64,000 nt of DNA, from contig NZ_SMYN01000004.1 of assembly GCF_004959935.1 (NCBI RefSeq), positions 248,001-312,000 of the forward strand, written 5' to 3'. Made by a program: the position numbers and the translations under genes. This document shows, piece after piece, positions 18,321 through 27,779 of this stretch. This stretch comes from Falsirhodobacter xinxiangensis (GTDB lineage: Bacteria; Pseudomonadota; Alphaproteobacteria; Rhodobacterales; Rhodobacteraceae). Position 1 is the stretch's first letter. Each line of letters begins with the position of its first letter. The notes beneath the pieces were generated by a model that saw only the letters and a list, made by a program, of their open reading frames with translations, did not search any database and had not been told where the DNA came from.

Positions 18321-18404
18321 TGGTATTCTCCATATGTAAATCGTCCCATCCTCCAAGGGTGCATGGGATCGAAGCCGTGCCGTTACAGGGGAATCGCCGC
18401 GGCG

Positions 18405-18878
18405 TCAACGACCATCCGGCATCAGGAAATGCCCTGTGGCCTGCGCGAACAGGCGCGATCGGTTGTCCTGCCATGCCTCGACATGGACCGAGGCATAACG
18501 GCGACCCGATCGGTTGACCCGCGCGCGGGCATAGGCGTCGCGCGGAAGGCCGGACCGCAGGTAATCCACGGTGATGCCGATGGTCTTGGGCAAGGCGGGT
18601 AGGGGCAGGCCGCCCGCCTCCACGTCCTTCCACTGGATCTGCCATGCCAGTTCGACGATGGACGCGACTTCTAGAAACGCCGCCGTCACGCCGCCGTGCA
18701 AGGCGGGCAGCATCGGGTTGCCGATCAGCATGTCCTGATAAGGCAGCACGGCGGTCAACTCGTCCCCCCGGCGGTCGAACCGGATGCCGAGGAAGCCGAT
18801 ATAGGGCACCCCGGCCACCAGCGCCGCAAGCGCGGTGTCGCGCCGTTGTTTCACCACCTGAACGGGTTCGGGGGTCAT
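18405..18878 (-). CDS. PaaI-type hotdog thioesterase (second of a tandem pair)
   Basis: The 157-residue hotdog-fold protein has the active-site motif NPMLPALHGGVTAAFLEVAS (HGG typical of PaaI/YbgC-like acyl-CoA thioesterases) and a later TVDYLRSG strand. The start lies four bases inside the upstream thioesterase gene (ATGA), so the two are co-translated. Divergent MerR genes and a beta-oxidation operon follow, suggesting a role in hydrolysing CoA thioesters of that pathway. Confidence 0.82.
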   Translation of the reverse strand: MTPEPVQVVKQRRDTALAALVAGVPYIGFLGIRFDRRGDELTAVLPYQDMLIGNPMLPALHGGVTAAFLEVASIVELAWQIQWKDVEAGGLPLPALPKTIGITVDYLRSGLPRDAYARARVNRSGRRYASVHVEAWQDNRSRLFAQATGHFLMPDGR

Positions 18879-19297
18879 GGCGTCATCTCCCTCACGACGG
18901 TGAAGGTGCCAGTGGACATGGCCACGGGCTTTTCGCCATCGTCGAAGGTGGTTGCCCGGACGAAGGCGACGGTGCGGGTGACGTGGTGGCATTCCGCCCG
19001 CGCGCGCAGCCGCTGCCCCGGCGTCGCGGGGCGCATGTAGTCGATGCGCAGGTCCAGCGTCGCTGTGATGCCCGCCGCTTCGGGGTGGGACATGACGGCG
19101 GCGCCCGATGCGGTATCCATCAGGACCGACACCGCGCCGCCCGCGATCACGCCCGTCGCCGGATCGCCCACCAGCCGCGCGTCCCACGGCATGGACAGCA
19201 CCGCCCAGCCGTCGCCAGCCTCGTCCAATGTCATGGACAGGGCGGCGCAATGAGGCAGCGCGGCAAGGAAACGGCGGGCAGAGTCGAGAGCATCCAT
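18875..19297 (-). CDS. PaaI-type hotdog thioesterase (first of a tandem pair)
   Basis: A 140-residue hotdog protein with DPATGVIAGGAVSVLMDTAS followed by TLDLRIDYMRPA, the usual PaaI pattern. The His of the HGG motif seen in its neighbour is Ala here, so catalysis or specificity may differ. The ATG at 19297 was chosen because GGA precedes it and the sequence upstream is not hotdog-like. The two proteins might form a heteromer, which is an inference from their fused arrangement. Confidence 0.82.
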   Translation of the reverse strand: MDALDSARRFLAALPHCAALSMTLDEAGDGWAVLSMPWDARLVGDPATGVIAGGAVSVLMDTASGAAVMSHPEAAGITATLDLRIDYMRPATPGQRLRARAECHHVTRTVAFVRATTFDDGEKPVAMSTGTFTVVREMTP

Positions 19298-19385
19298 TCC
19301 CCTGATCTGCACCCTCGCGCGATCTGCCGCAAGAGATTTGAGCCGCCCGCGCCGCGCACTACCATCACCTTGCAGGAGGACCGGC

Positions 19386-19754
19386 ATGAACGAAAAGCTG
19401 AACTTCAAGGAAATGGTGGAACGGTTCGACGTCACCCCCCGCACCTTGCGCTACTACGAATACATCGAGCTGCTGCAGCCCGAAAAGGAAGGCCGTGCAC
19501 GCTTTTACGGCCCGCGCGAGGTGGCTCGCATGACGCTGATCCTGCGCGGGCGGCGGTTCGGTTTCAGCCTTGAGGAAATCCGCCAGTGGCTGCTGATCTA
19601 TGAACGCGAGGGGACCGCGGCGCAGCAGGCGGCGATGGCCGCGCTGGCCGACAAGCGGCTGGAGGAGATGATCCGCGAACGCGATGCGCTGGACAGCGCG
19701 ATCACCGATCTGCGCGCGCTGCGGGCCTCGGCCATGGCAATCACCCGGCATTGA
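19386..19754 (+). CDS. MerR-family regulator (first of two)
   Basis: The 122-residue protein has an N-terminal winged helix typical of MerR (FDVTPRTLRYYEYIELLQPE, FYGPREVARMTLILRGRRFG) and a short coiled-coil. It has no C-terminal metal-binding cysteines, so it is not a metal sensor of the MerR/CueR kind. GGAGGA precedes the ATG. It is clearly paralogous to the next gene and, by position, likely controls acyl-CoA metabolism genes nearby. Confidence 0.87.
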   Translation: MNEKLNFKEMVERFDVTPRTLRYYEYIELLQPEKEGRARFYGPREVARMTLILRGRRFGFSLEEIRQWLLIYEREGTAAQQAAMAALADKRLEEMIRERDALDSAITDLRALRASAMAITRH

Positions 19755-19761
19755 CGCGACG

Positions 19762-19781
19762 TTACGCTAACGTCAACGTAA
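19762..19781. promoter_or_regulatory. Inverted repeat upstream of the second merR gene
   Basis: Imperfect dyad TTACGCTAAC-GTCAACGTAA (8 of 10 positions symmetric). It starts seven bases after the first merR stop codon and lies about 40 bases before the second merR gene. Sites of this ACGT-containing type are known for MerR regulators of branched-chain and fatty acid degradation (LiuR-like). The assignment is inferred from resemblance and context. Confidence 0.5.
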
Positions 19782-19821
19782 ACCCGTGCTAGGGTCAGGG
19801 TCGGCAAGCACGGGAACACCC

Positions 19822-20211
19822 ATGACCGACAGGCTGATGACGATCCGCGAAATGTGCGCCGAATTTTCGGTGACGCCGCGAACCTTGCGCTTCTATGAAT
19901 CCAAGGAGCTGATCTTTCCGATCCGCGACGGCACCCGCCGTCTTTTCACCCGCCGCGACCGTGCCCGGTTGAAGCTGATCCTGCGCGGCAAGCGTTTCGG
20001 CTTCAGCCTCGAAGACATCCGCCAGCTTCTGGACCTTTACGACCGCGATCAGGGCGCGGCGCAGATCGCGCGCACCTATGACCTTGCCCGCCAGCGCCTT
20101 GCCGCAATGGAGGCGCAGCGCGCCGAGTTGGACGAGGCGATCACCGAACTTCGCCAGCAGCTTGAACAAGGCGCGCAGACCCTTGCCGGTTTCCGCAGCG
20201 CCGCCGAATAG
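19822..20211 (+). CDS. MerR-family regulator (second of two)
   Basis: A 129-residue paralogue of the preceding regulator with the same winged helix (FSVTPRTLRFYESKELIFPI, FTRRDRARLKLILRGKRFG) and a longer coiled-coil. No cysteine sensor motif is present. The start is the ATG before TDRLMTIREM. The acyl-CoA dehydrogenase gene begins nine bases later, so this regulator is probably the first gene of the beta-oxidation operon and autoregulated through the dyad upstream. Confidence 0.88.
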   Translation: MTDRLMTIREMCAEFSVTPRTLRFYESKELIFPIRDGTRRLFTRRDRARLKLILRGKRFGFSLEDIRQLLDLYDRDQGAAQIARTYDLARQRLAAMEAQRAELDEAITELRQQLEQGAQTLAGFRSAAE

Positions 20212-20220
20212 GAGGAAGGA

Positions 20221-21951
20221 ATGACGATCTATCGCGCCCCGGTCGAGGATATGCAGTTCGTGCTGCACCATGTCCTGAACCTGTCCGAAACCTATCCCGA
20301 TCTTGACGAGGCGTTCACCGAAGCGATCCTGACCGAAGCCGCGAAACTGTCCGAGGAGGTTCTGGCCCCGCTGAACGCCAGCGGCGATGCCGAAGGGTGC
20401 CGGTTGGAAAATGGCGTGGTCCGCACGCCCAAGGGCTTCCCCGAAGCGTTCGCGGCAATGAAGGAAGGCGGCTGGCCCGCCATAGACTGCGCCGAGGAAT
20501 ATGGCGGGCAGGGGCTTCCCTATCTGATGCACACGGCGGTGGGCGAGATGTTCGTGTCGGCCAACATGGCCTTCAACATGTATCAGGGCCTGACCCACGG
20601 CGCCTACAGCGCGATCCTGCTGCATGGCACGGATGCGCAGAAGCGGACCTATCTGCCGAAACTGGCGTCCTGCGACTGGACCGGGACGATGAACCTGACC
20701 GAACCCCATGCCGGGACCGACCTTGGCATCATGCGCACCAAGGCCGAACCGCAGGAGGATGGCAGCTTCCTGATCACCGGGACCAAGATATTCATTTCCG
20801 CAGGCGATCACGATCTGGCGGAAAACATCGTCCATCTGGTGCTGGCCAAGGCTCCGGGCGGCGGGGACGGCACGCGCGGGGTCAGCCTGTTCATCGTGCC
20901 GAAATTCCTTGTGAACGAGGATGGCAGCCTTGGAGATCGCAACACCGTCACCACCTCGAAGATCGAGGAGAAGATGGGCATCCACGCCAATTCGACCTGC
21001 GTGATGAATTTCGACGGGGCGAAAGGCTGGCTGCTGGGCGGTCTGCACAAGGGCATGAAGGGCATGTTCACGATGATGAACGAGGCCCGGCTTGGGGTCG
21101 CCCTTCAAGGCTATGCCGTGGCCGAGCCTGCGTATCAGAACGCGGTCGCCTATGCCAAGGAGCGGCTGCAGGGGCGCGGCATCCCTCCGGCGAACCCCGA
21201 AGGCCCCGCCGATCCGCTGATCGTGCATCCCGACATCCGTCGCAGCCTGATGGACCAGAAAAGCTTCCTCGAAGGCGCGCGGGCCTTCACCTTCTGGGGC
21301 GCGTCGTTGATCGACAAGGCCAAGACCGACCCCGAGGCCGAGGCGCTGATCTCGCTACTGACGCCGGTGCTGAAGGGGTTCCAGACCGACATGGGATACC
21401 AATGCGCGACGCAGGCGCAGCAGGTCTTCGGCGGGCACGGCTATATCGAGGAAACCGGCATGTCGCAGTTCGTGCGCGATGCCCGGATCGCGATGATCTA
21501 TGAAGGGGCGAACGGCATTCAGGCGCTGGACCTCGTGGGGCGCAAGCTGGCGCTGGACGGCGGCAAGCCGATCATGGCGTTCTTCGAGATGATCAAGACC
21601 TTCTGTCGCGAGAATGACGGACCGGAAATGGCGGGTTTCGTCCAGCCGTTGAAAGCCGCCTCCAAGGATCTGCAAACCGCCGCGATGTATTTCATGGAGA
21701 ACATGAAGACCCCCAATGCCGCGCTGTCCGGGGCTTATGACTTCATGCACATGATGGGGCATGTCTGCCTTGGTTTCATGTGGGCCCGGATGGCGAAGGC
21801 GGCGTCGGGCCAGCAGGGCGACTTTGCCGCGGCCAAGCTGGCGACGGGCCGCTATTACATGGCGCGGCACCTTCCGGCGACGGCGATGCATCTGGCGCGG
21901 ATCAAAAGCGGCGCGGACCCGGTCATGGCGCTGCCGGCAGAGGCGTTCTGA
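20221..21951 (+). CDS. Acyl-CoA dehydrogenase, long form with C-terminal domain
   Basis: FAD enzyme catalysing the first oxidation of beta-oxidation. At 576 residues it has the normal dehydrogenase core ([34 protein letters not shown]) and the [19 protein letters not shown] segment. An additional C-terminal domain of about 120 residues is typical of the DmdC-like and long-chain branch. A strong AGGAGGAAGG ribosome binding site precedes the ATG. Chain-length preference cannot be told. Confidence 0.92.
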   Translation: MTIYRAPVEDMQFVLHHVLNLSETYPDLDEAFTEAILTEAAKLSEEVLAPLNASGDAEGCRLENGVVRTPKGFPEAFAAMKEGGWPAIDCAEEYGGQGLPYLMHTAVGEMFVSANMAFNMYQGLTHGAYSAILLHGTDAQKRTYLPKLASCDWTGTMNLTEPHAGTDLGIMRTKAEPQEDGSFLITGTKIFISAGDHDLAENIVHLVLAKAPGGGDGTRGVSLFIVPKFLVNEDGSLGDRNTVTTSKIEEKMGIHANSTCVMNFDGAKGWLLGGLHKGMKGMFTMMNEARLGVALQGYAVAEPAYQNAVAYAKERLQGRGIPPANPEGPADPLIVHPDIRRSLMDQKSFLEGARAFTFWGASLIDKAKTDPEAEALISLLTPVLKGFQTDMGYQCATQAQQVFGGHGYIEETGMSQFVRDARIAMIYEGANGIQALDLVGRKLALDGGKPIMAFFEMIKTFCRENDGPEMAGFVQPLKAASKDLQTAAMYFMENMKTPNAALSGAYDFMHMMGHVCLGFMWARMAKAASGQQGDFAAAKLATGRYYMARHLPATAMHLARIKSGADPVMALPAEAF

Positions 21952-22385
21952 TGCAGACGCCCGAAACCCATGGCAGTTGCCAATGCGGGGCGGTGCGGTT
22001 CCATCTGAAGGCGGGCGAGACCAAGGCGAACGTCTGCCATTGCCGCATGTGCCAGCGGGCGGCGGGCAATGCCTTTGCCTCGCTGCTGATGTGCGATGAT
22101 GCGATGCTGACATGGTATGGCACGCCGTCCGTCTTCGCCTCGTCCAGCATCGCACATCGCGGGTTCTGCGGTCGCTGCGGCACGCCGATGTTCTATCGCC
22201 AGCATGGCGGCCCGACCGAGATCATGTCGGGCTGCCTGCCGCCCGATTTCCCGTTCCAGCCGGTCCGCAATGACGGCATCGAATCCCGCCACGCATGGGT
22301 GAACCGCATCGCGGATTTGCCCGACAGCCCCACGCGCGAGGAGTTGACCCGCGCGACCTTGCACCAAGCCCCGGAGAGATCATGA
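21951..22385 (+). CDS. GFA-family protein (Gfa/CENP-V fold zinc protein)
   Basis: The 144-residue protein has the zinc-binding cysteine pattern of the glutathione-dependent formaldehyde-activating enzyme fold: GSCQCGAVRF, NVCHCRMCQRAAG and GFCGRCGTPMFY. Family members are mostly uncharacterised, and true glutathione-formaldehyde activity is doubtful for most. The start shares a base with the acyl-CoA dehydrogenase stop (TGATG) and its end overlaps the thiolase start, so it is embedded in the beta-oxidation operon. Confidence 0.85.
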   Translation: MQTPETHGSCQCGAVRFHLKAGETKANVCHCRMCQRAAGNAFASLLMCDDAMLTWYGTPSVFASSSIAHRGFCGRCGTPMFYRQHGGPTEIMSGCLPPDFPFQPVRNDGIESRHAWVNRIADLPDSPTREELTRATLHQAPERS

Positions 22386-23587
22386 GCGAAGCCTTCATCT
22401 ATGACGCCATCCGCACCCCGCGGGGCAAGGGCCGCCCCGACGGCGCGCTGCACGAGGTCACGGCGGTGCGCCTGTCCGCCGGTGTTCTGGACGCGCTGGC
22501 CGAACGCAACGGCCTTTCGGGCCACGCGGTCGAGGATGTGATCTGGGGGAACGTGACGCAGGTGGGCGAGCAGGGCGGCTGCCTTGCGCGGTCCGCCGTT
22601 CTGGCATCAGGGCTGGATCAGCGGATTCCCGGCCTTGCGATCAACCGTTTCTGCGCAAGCGGGCTGGAGGCGGTGAACCTTGCTGCCGCGCAGGCGCGTC
22701 TTGGCGGCGGTTACATCGCGGGCGGGGTGGAGATGATGAGCCGCGTTGCCATGGGCAGCGACGGCGCGGCGATTGCCGTGGACCCCTCGCTGGCGATGAA
22801 CACGGGTTTTGTGCCGCAGGGGATTTCGGCGGACCTGATCGCGACCGAATACGGGTTCAGCCGTGACGACGCAGATGCCTTCGCCGTGGAAAGCCAGCGC
22901 CGCGCGGCCGCGGCTTGGGAGGATGGGCGCTTTTCCCGCTCGGTCGTGCCGGTGCGCGATATGAACGGGCTGACGATCCTTGGGCATGACGAACACATGC
23001 GCCCCGGCACCGACATGCAGGCCTTGGGCGCGCTGAAACCCGCATTCAAGGACATCGGCGAGGCGATGCCCGGTTTCGACAAGATCGCGCTGATGAAATA
23101 CCCGCATCTGCAACGGATCGAGCATATCCATCACGCCGGGAACAGTTCCGGCATCGTGGACGGGGCGGCGGGCGTGCTGATCGGCGACGCCGAGTTCGGC
23201 GCGGCGCATGGCCTGACCCCGCGCGCGCGCATCCGTGCGACGGCCAAGATCGGCACCGAGCCGACGATCATGTTGACAGGGCCGGTTCCGGTTACGGAAC
23301 GCATCCTTCGCGCGGCGGGGATGCAGATCGGCGACATCGACCTGTTCGAGGTGAACGAGGCATTCTCCTCCGTCGTGCTGCGTTTCATGCAGGCGTTCGA
23401 CGTCGATCATTCGAAGGTCAACGTGAACGGCGGTGCGATTGCCATGGGCCATCCGCTGGGCGCGACGGGCGCAATCATCATCGGCACGCTGCTGGACGAA
23501 TTGGAGCGGTCGGGAAAAAGCACGGGGCTTGCGACGTTGTGCGTCGCCTCGGGCATGGGCGCGGCAACGATCATCGAACGGGTGTGA
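22382..23587 (+). CDS. Acetyl-CoA C-acyltransferase (thiolase)
   Basis: Thiolytic cleavage of 3-ketoacyl-CoA. The 401 residues contain the nucleophile Cys91 in NRFCASGLEAVN, the GGAIAMGHPLGATGA histidine segment and the second catalytic Cys in TLCVASGMGAA. Its pairing with the multifunctional FadB-like gene directly downstream argues for degradation (FadA role) rather than acetoacetyl-CoA synthesis. It overlaps the GFA gene by four bases. Confidence 0.93.
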   Translation: MSEAFIYDAIRTPRGKGRPDGALHEVTAVRLSAGVLDALAERNGLSGHAVEDVIWGNVTQVGEQGGCLARSAVLASGLDQRIPGLAINRFCASGLEAVNLAAAQARLGGGYIAGGVEMMSRVAMGSDGAAIAVDPSLAMNTGFVPQGISADLIATEYGFSRDDADAFAVESQRRAAAAWEDGRFSRSVVPVRDMNGLTILGHDEHMRPGTDMQALGALKPAFKDIGEAMPGFDKIALMKYPHLQRIEHIHHAGNSSGIVDGAAGVLIGDAEFGAAHGLTPRARIRATAKIGTEPTIMLTGPVPVTERILRAAGMQIGDIDLFEVNEAFSSVVLRFMQAFDVDHSKVNVNGGAIAMGHPLGATGAIIIGTLLDELERSGKSTGLATLCVASGMGAATIIERV

Positions 23588-23589
23588 GC

Positions 23590-25698
23590 ATGGATTTTTC
23601 GTATGCGGTCGAAGATGGCGTCGCGGTCATCACCTGGGATCTTCAGGCCAAGTCGATGAACGTCATGTCGATGCAGGGCTTTGCCGATCTGGATGGGCTG
23701 GTCGCCAGGGGGCTTTCCGATCCCGACGTGAAGGGCATCGTGCTGACCTCGGGCAAGAAGGACTTCGCGGGCGGGATGGACCTGAACGTGCTGGCCAAGA
23801 TGAAGGAAGGCGGGGCGGAGACGATCTTTGCCGGGGTCATGGACATGCACGGCGTCCTGCGCCGGATCGAACGCGCGGGGATCGACCCCAAGACGCTGAA
23901 AGGCGGTAAGCCCATCGTCGCGGCGCTGCCGGGAACGGCATTGGGGATCGGGTTCGAGATTCCGCTGGCCTGCCATCGAATCATCGCCGCCGACAATCCC
24001 AAGGCCAAGATCGGCCTGCCCGAGATCCTGCTGGGCATCTTCCCCGGCGCGGGCGGCACGACGCGGTTGGTGCGCAAGATGGGCGCGATGATGGCCGCGC
24101 CGTTTCTGCTGGAGGGCAAGCTGTCCTCGCCCAAGGATGCCAAGGCGGCGGGGCTGATCGACGAGGTGGTGCCGCCCGAGGACCTGCTGGCCCGCGCCAA
24201 GGAATGGGTACTGTCGGAACCCGATATCGTGAAACCGTGGGACGCCAAGGGCTACAAGATGCCCGGCGGCGCACCCTATCACCCGGCCGGATTCATGACC
24301 TATGTCGGCGCATCCGCGATGGTGAACGGCAAGACGCAAGGGGTGTATCCTGCCGCCAAGGCGCTGCTGTCGGCGGCCTATGAGGGTGCGCTGGTTCCCT
24401 TCGACACGGCGCTGAAGATCGAGGCGCGGTGGTTCACCTCGGTGCTGATGAACCCCAGCTCCAGCGCGATGATCCGCACGCTGTTCATCAACAAGGAGGC
24501 GCTGGAGAAAGGCGCGAACCGTCCCGAGGCGCCGGATCAGAAGGTGCAAAGGCTGGGCGTGATCGGCGCGGGGATGATGGGCGCGGGCATCGCCTATGTC
24601 GCCGCCAATGCCGGGATCGAGGTCGTGCTGGTCGATAGCACGGCCGAGGCCGCCGAGCGTGGCCGCGCCCATGCCGAGGGTGTTCTGGACAAGGGCATGA
24701 AGCGCGGCAAGGTCACCGCCGACAAGAAGGCCGAGGTTCTGGCGCGGATCACCCCCACCGCCGATTACGCCGCGCTGGAGGGCTGCGACCTGATCGTCGA
24801 AGCGGTGTTCGAGGACCCGAAGGTCAAGGCCGAGGTCACGAAGAAGGCCGAAGGCGCGGGCATCTTCGCCACCAACACATCGACCCTGCCGATCACCGAA
24901 CTGGCCAAGGCGGCGAACAACGCGGACCGCTACATCGGCATCCACTTCTTCAGCCCGGTCGAGAAGATGAATCTGGTGGAGATCATCAAGGGCAGGCAGA
25001 CGGGTGACATAGCCGTCGCCAAGGCGCTGGATTTCGTGCGCCAGATCCGCAAGACGCCGATCGTGGTGAACGACGCGCGGTTCTTCTATGCCAACCGCTG
25101 CATCATCCCCTACATCAACGAAGGCATCCGCATGGTGGGCGAGGGCGTATCCCCCGCGCTGATCGAGAATGCGGCCAAGCTGATGGGGATGCCGCTTGGC
25201 CCGCTGCAACTGGTGGACGAGATTTCGCTAGAACTGGGCGTGAAGATCGCCAAGGCGACCAAGGCCGCGATGGGCGACGCCTATCCCGACGATGCCGTGG
25301 ATGCGATCCTGTTCCCGATGGCCGAGAAGGGGCGTCTGGGCAAGAAGGCCGGCGCGGGCTTTTACGATTATGCAGACGGCAAGCGGCTTGGCCTGTGGTC
25401 GGGGCTGGAGGGTGACGCGCGGCCCGATCTGGAAACGGTGCAGCACCGTCTGATGATGGTTCAGGTGCTGGAGGCGGTGCGTGCCTTGCAGGACGGCGTG
25501 CTGACGGACATCCGCGAAGGCGACGTGGGCGCGATCCTCGGCTGGGGGTTCGCGCCGTGGACGGGGGGGCCGTTCTCGTGGCTGGACATGATGGGCGCAG
25601 CCCGCGCCGCCGAGATCTGCGACGGGCTGGAGGGCGACCGCTTCGCCGTTCCCGCGCTGTTGCGCGAGAAGGCGGCATCCGGCGCGACGTTCTACTAG
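23590..25698 (+). CDS. fadB: Trifunctional enoyl-CoA hydratase / 3-hydroxyacyl-CoA dehydrogenase
   Basis: The 702-residue protein fuses an N-terminal crotonase domain (SGKKDFAGGMDLNVL, LPEILLGIFPGAGGTTRL) to an NAD-binding domain (LGVIGAGMMGAGIAYVAA, about residue 321). HFFSPVEKMNLVEIIKG and two C-terminal dehydrogenase domains follow. This carries out steps two and three of beta-oxidation. It begins two bases after the thiolase stop and ends convergent with the next gene with a four-base overlap. Confidence 0.93.
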   Translation: MDFSYAVEDGVAVITWDLQAKSMNVMSMQGFADLDGLVARGLSDPDVKGIVLTSGKKDFAGGMDLNVLAKMKEGGAETIFAGVMDMHGVLRRIERAGIDPKTLKGGKPIVAALPGTALGIGFEIPLACHRIIAADNPKAKIGLPEILLGIFPGAGGTTRLVRKMGAMMAAPFLLEGKLSSPKDAKAAGLIDEVVPPEDLLARAKEWVLSEPDIVKPWDAKGYKMPGGAPYHPAGFMTYVGASAMVNGKTQGVYPAAKALLSAAYEGALVPFDTALKIEARWFTSVLMNPSSSAMIRTLFINKEALEKGANRPEAPDQKVQRLGVIGAGMMGAGIAYVAANAGIEVVLVDSTAEAAERGRAHAEGVLDKGMKRGKVTADKKAEVLARITPTADYAALEGCDLIVEAVFEDPKVKAEVTKKAEGAGIFATNTSTLPITELAKAANNADRYIGIHFFSPVEKMNLVEIIKGRQTGDIAVAKALDFVRQIRKTPIVVNDARFFYANRCIIPYINEGIRMVGEGVSPALIENAAKLMGMPLGPLQLVDEISLELGVKIAKATKAAMGDAYPDDAVDAILFPMAEKGRLGKKAGAGFYDYADGKRLGLWSGLEGDARPDLETVQHRLMMVQVLEAVRALQDGVLTDIREGDVGAILGWGFAPWTGGPFSWLDMMGAARAAEICDGLEGDRFAVPALLREKAASGATFY

Positions 25699-26624
25699 AC
25701 GCGGTTCGGCGGCTCCTCGCCCTTGGCGAAGGCGAGGAGGTTGTCCACCGCCATCAACCCCATCTGGGTCCGCACATCCAGCGCGGCGGTGCCCAGATGG
25801 GGCAGCAGCGTCACATTCTCCATCGTCAGCAGTTCGGGGCTGACTTCGGGCTCGCGTTCATAGACGTCCAGACCCGCACCTTTAAGCCCGTTCTGCAACG
25901 CCGTCACCAACGCCGCCTCGTCCACGATGTCGCCGCGCGCGATGTTGATGAGGATGCCGGTCATCTTCGCCAGTTCCGCAGCCCCGATCAGATGCTTCGT
26001 CGCGGGGGATGCGGGCACGGCGATGACCACGAAATCGGCGGCCAGCACCTCGTCCATCTCGGCTTGCCGCGCAAAGGGGTGGTCCTTGGGCGAGCGGTTG
26101 TGGAACAGCACCTCCATCCCGAAGCCGTGGTGGCAGCGATGCGCGATGGCCTGACCGATGCGGCCCATGCCGATGATGCCAAGGCGCTTGCCCGAAACAT
26201 GGGTGCCCAGAAGCTGCGTCGGGTGCCAACCCTCCCACTTGCCGGCGCGAAGCAGACGTTCCCCTTCGCCCGCACGGCGCGCCGTCATCAGGATCAGCGT
26301 CACCGCGATGTCGGCGGTGGCATCGGTCACCGCGCCGGGGGTGTTGGTGACGATGACACCATGTTCCGCCGCCGCCGTCACGTCGATGTGGTTGTAGCCG
26401 ACGCCGAAATTGGCCAGCATCCTCGCGCGGGGCGGGGTCTTGAACGTCTCTGCATCGAAACGGTCGCCCAGAGTGCACAGGACCGCGTCATACCCGGCCA
26501 AGGCGGCCAGCATCTCGTTTCGCGACAGGTTCGACGTATCCTCGCGAACCGTCACGGCATAGGCGGCGCGGGCGGCCTCCACCACTTCTTCGGGCAGGGG
26601 GCGGGTGATGAGCAGGGTTTTCAA
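25695..26624 (-). CDS. D-2-hydroxyacid dehydrogenase (glyoxylate/hydroxypyruvate reductase type)
   Basis: NAD(P)-dependent dehydrogenase of 309 residues. It shows the Rossmann motif LGIIGMGRIGQAIAHR, the catalytic arginine segment INIARGDIVDEAALV and the catalytic His in LLPHLGTAALDVR. FGVGYNHID near residue 75 is characteristic of the GyaR/GhrB glyoxylate reductase group. Substrate assignment beyond that is tentative. It overlaps the tRNA-binding protein gene upstream by four bases. Confidence 0.88.
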   Translation of the reverse strand: MKTLLITRPLPEEVVEAARAAYAVTVREDTSNLSRNEMLAALAGYDAVLCTLGDRFDAETFKTPPRARMLANFGVGYNHIDVTAAAEHGVIVTNTPGAVTDATADIAVTLILMTARRAGEGERLLRAGKWEGWHPTQLLGTHVSGKRLGIIGMGRIGQAIAHRCHHGFGMEVLFHNRSPKDHPFARQAEMDEVLAADFVVIAVPASPATKHLIGAAELAKMTGILINIARGDIVDEAALVTALQNGLKGAGLDVYEREPEVSPELLTMENVTLLPHLGTAALDVRTQMGLMAVDNLLAFAKGEEPPNRV

Positions 26625-26953
26625 AACAGCTTGCCTCCAAGCGGAACATCATGGCCGGGACCGACCAGCACGACCTCGCCATCGGCATCCGGCATCCCGA
26701 GGACCAGAACCTCGGACATGACCTTGCCGATCTGGCGGGGCGGGAAGTTCACGACGGCCAGCACCTGCCGCCCGATCAGACCCTCGGGGGTGTAGTGTTT
26801 GGTGATCTGGGCCGAGGACCGCTTTTCACCTATCTCGCCGCCGAAATCGACCCAGAGCTTGAAGGCGGGCTTCCTCGCCTCGGGGAAGGGTTCCGCGCGG
26901 GTGATGCGGCCGACGCGGATGTCGACCTTCTCGAAATCGTCATAGGTGATCAT
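26621..26953 (-). CDS. tRNA-binding domain protein, CsaA-like
   Basis: A 110-residue OB-fold protein with VDIRVGRITRAEPFPEARKP, SAQITKHYTPEGLIGRQVLA and VVNFPPRQIG, matching CsaA and the C-terminal domain of methionyl-tRNA synthetase. CsaA has been described as an export-related chaperone in Bacillus; the role here is unknown. It is translationally coupled to proC upstream (ATGA overlap). Confidence 0.87.
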   Translation of the reverse strand: MITYDDFEKVDIRVGRITRAEPFPEARKPAFKLWVDFGGEIGEKRSSAQITKHYTPEGLIGRQVLAVVNFPPRQIGKVMSEVLVLGMPDADGEVVLVGPGHDVPLGGKLF

Positions 26954-27753
26954 TTGCCAAGCTCCCGGCTGCGGTCGGCGGCTGCGCGGACGGTGCGCTG
27001 CATCAGGTCCGGCAGTTCGGCCATCAGCACCGCCAGCCCGGCGGCGGTCGTCCCGCCCGGCGAGGTGACGTTGACGCGCAACTGTTCGGCACTGTCCGGG
27101 GCGGTGTGGGCAAGCTCGCCCGCACCGGTGATGGTCGCGCGGGCAAGGCGCATGGCAAGGTCGGACGGCAGGCCTTCCGCCTCGGCGGCATGGGCCAGCG
27201 CCTCGATCATGTGAAAGACGTAAGCGGGGCCGGAGCCGGAGACGGCGGTGACCGCATCCATCTGCGCCTCGTCCGAAAGGCGCACGGTCTCGCCCACCGC
27301 GGAAAGCAGCCCTTCGGCCAGATCCAGATGCGCGGCGGTGGCGGTCGAATTGCCGATCAGCGCGGTGATCCCGCGCGAGACGGCGGCGGGGGTGTTGGGC
27401 ATGGCACGGATGATCGGCGTGCCTGCGCCCAGCATCGCCTCGTAGGTGGCGATGGAAATGCCCGCCGCGACGCTGAGGAACAGGGTCTTGCCGCCGCCAA
27501 GGGATCTGAGGCCGGGCAGGGCATCGGCCATCATCTGCGGCTTTACCGCGATCAGAACGATGGCGGGATCGTCGGGCAGATCGCCGTTCAGGCGCACCCC
27601 GGTCCCGGTCAGCCAGTCCGACGGCCTCGGTTCCGTGACGTGGACCGAGACGGCGGGCAGTCCTTGCCCGAGCCAGCCCGCCAGCATGGCCGATCCCATC
27701 TTGCCGCAGCCCAAGAGCACCAGTCCACGGCGGCTCACCTCGTTCAGATCCAT
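26950..27753 (-). CDS. proC: Pyrroline-5-carboxylate reductase
   Basis: Last step of proline synthesis. The 267-residue protein has LLGCGKMGSAMLAGWL, VAVKPQ-type (IAVKPQMM), RAMPNTPAAVSRG and the C-terminal AVSGSGPAYVFHMIEAL with TSPGGTT. The start at MDLNEV was chosen since it is preceded by GGGAAA and the upstream sequence is not family-like. A 26 nt gap separates it from the YbjN gene, so these four minus-strand genes probably form one operon. Confidence 0.95.
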   Translation of the reverse strand: MDLNEVSRRGLVLLGCGKMGSAMLAGWLGQGLPAVSVHVTEPRPSDWLTGTGVRLNGDLPDDPAIVLIAVKPQMMADALPGLRSLGGGKTLFLSVAAGISIATYEAMLGAGTPIIRAMPNTPAAVSRGITALIGNSTATAAHLDLAEGLLSAVGETVRLSDEAQMDAVTAVSGSGPAYVFHMIEALAHAAEAEGLPSDLAMRLARATITGAGELAHTAPDSAEQLRVNVTSPGGTTAAGLAVLMAELPDLMQRTVRAAADRSRELGK

Positions 27754-27779
27754 CGCTTTCCCCTTTTTCCGGGGGAAGG

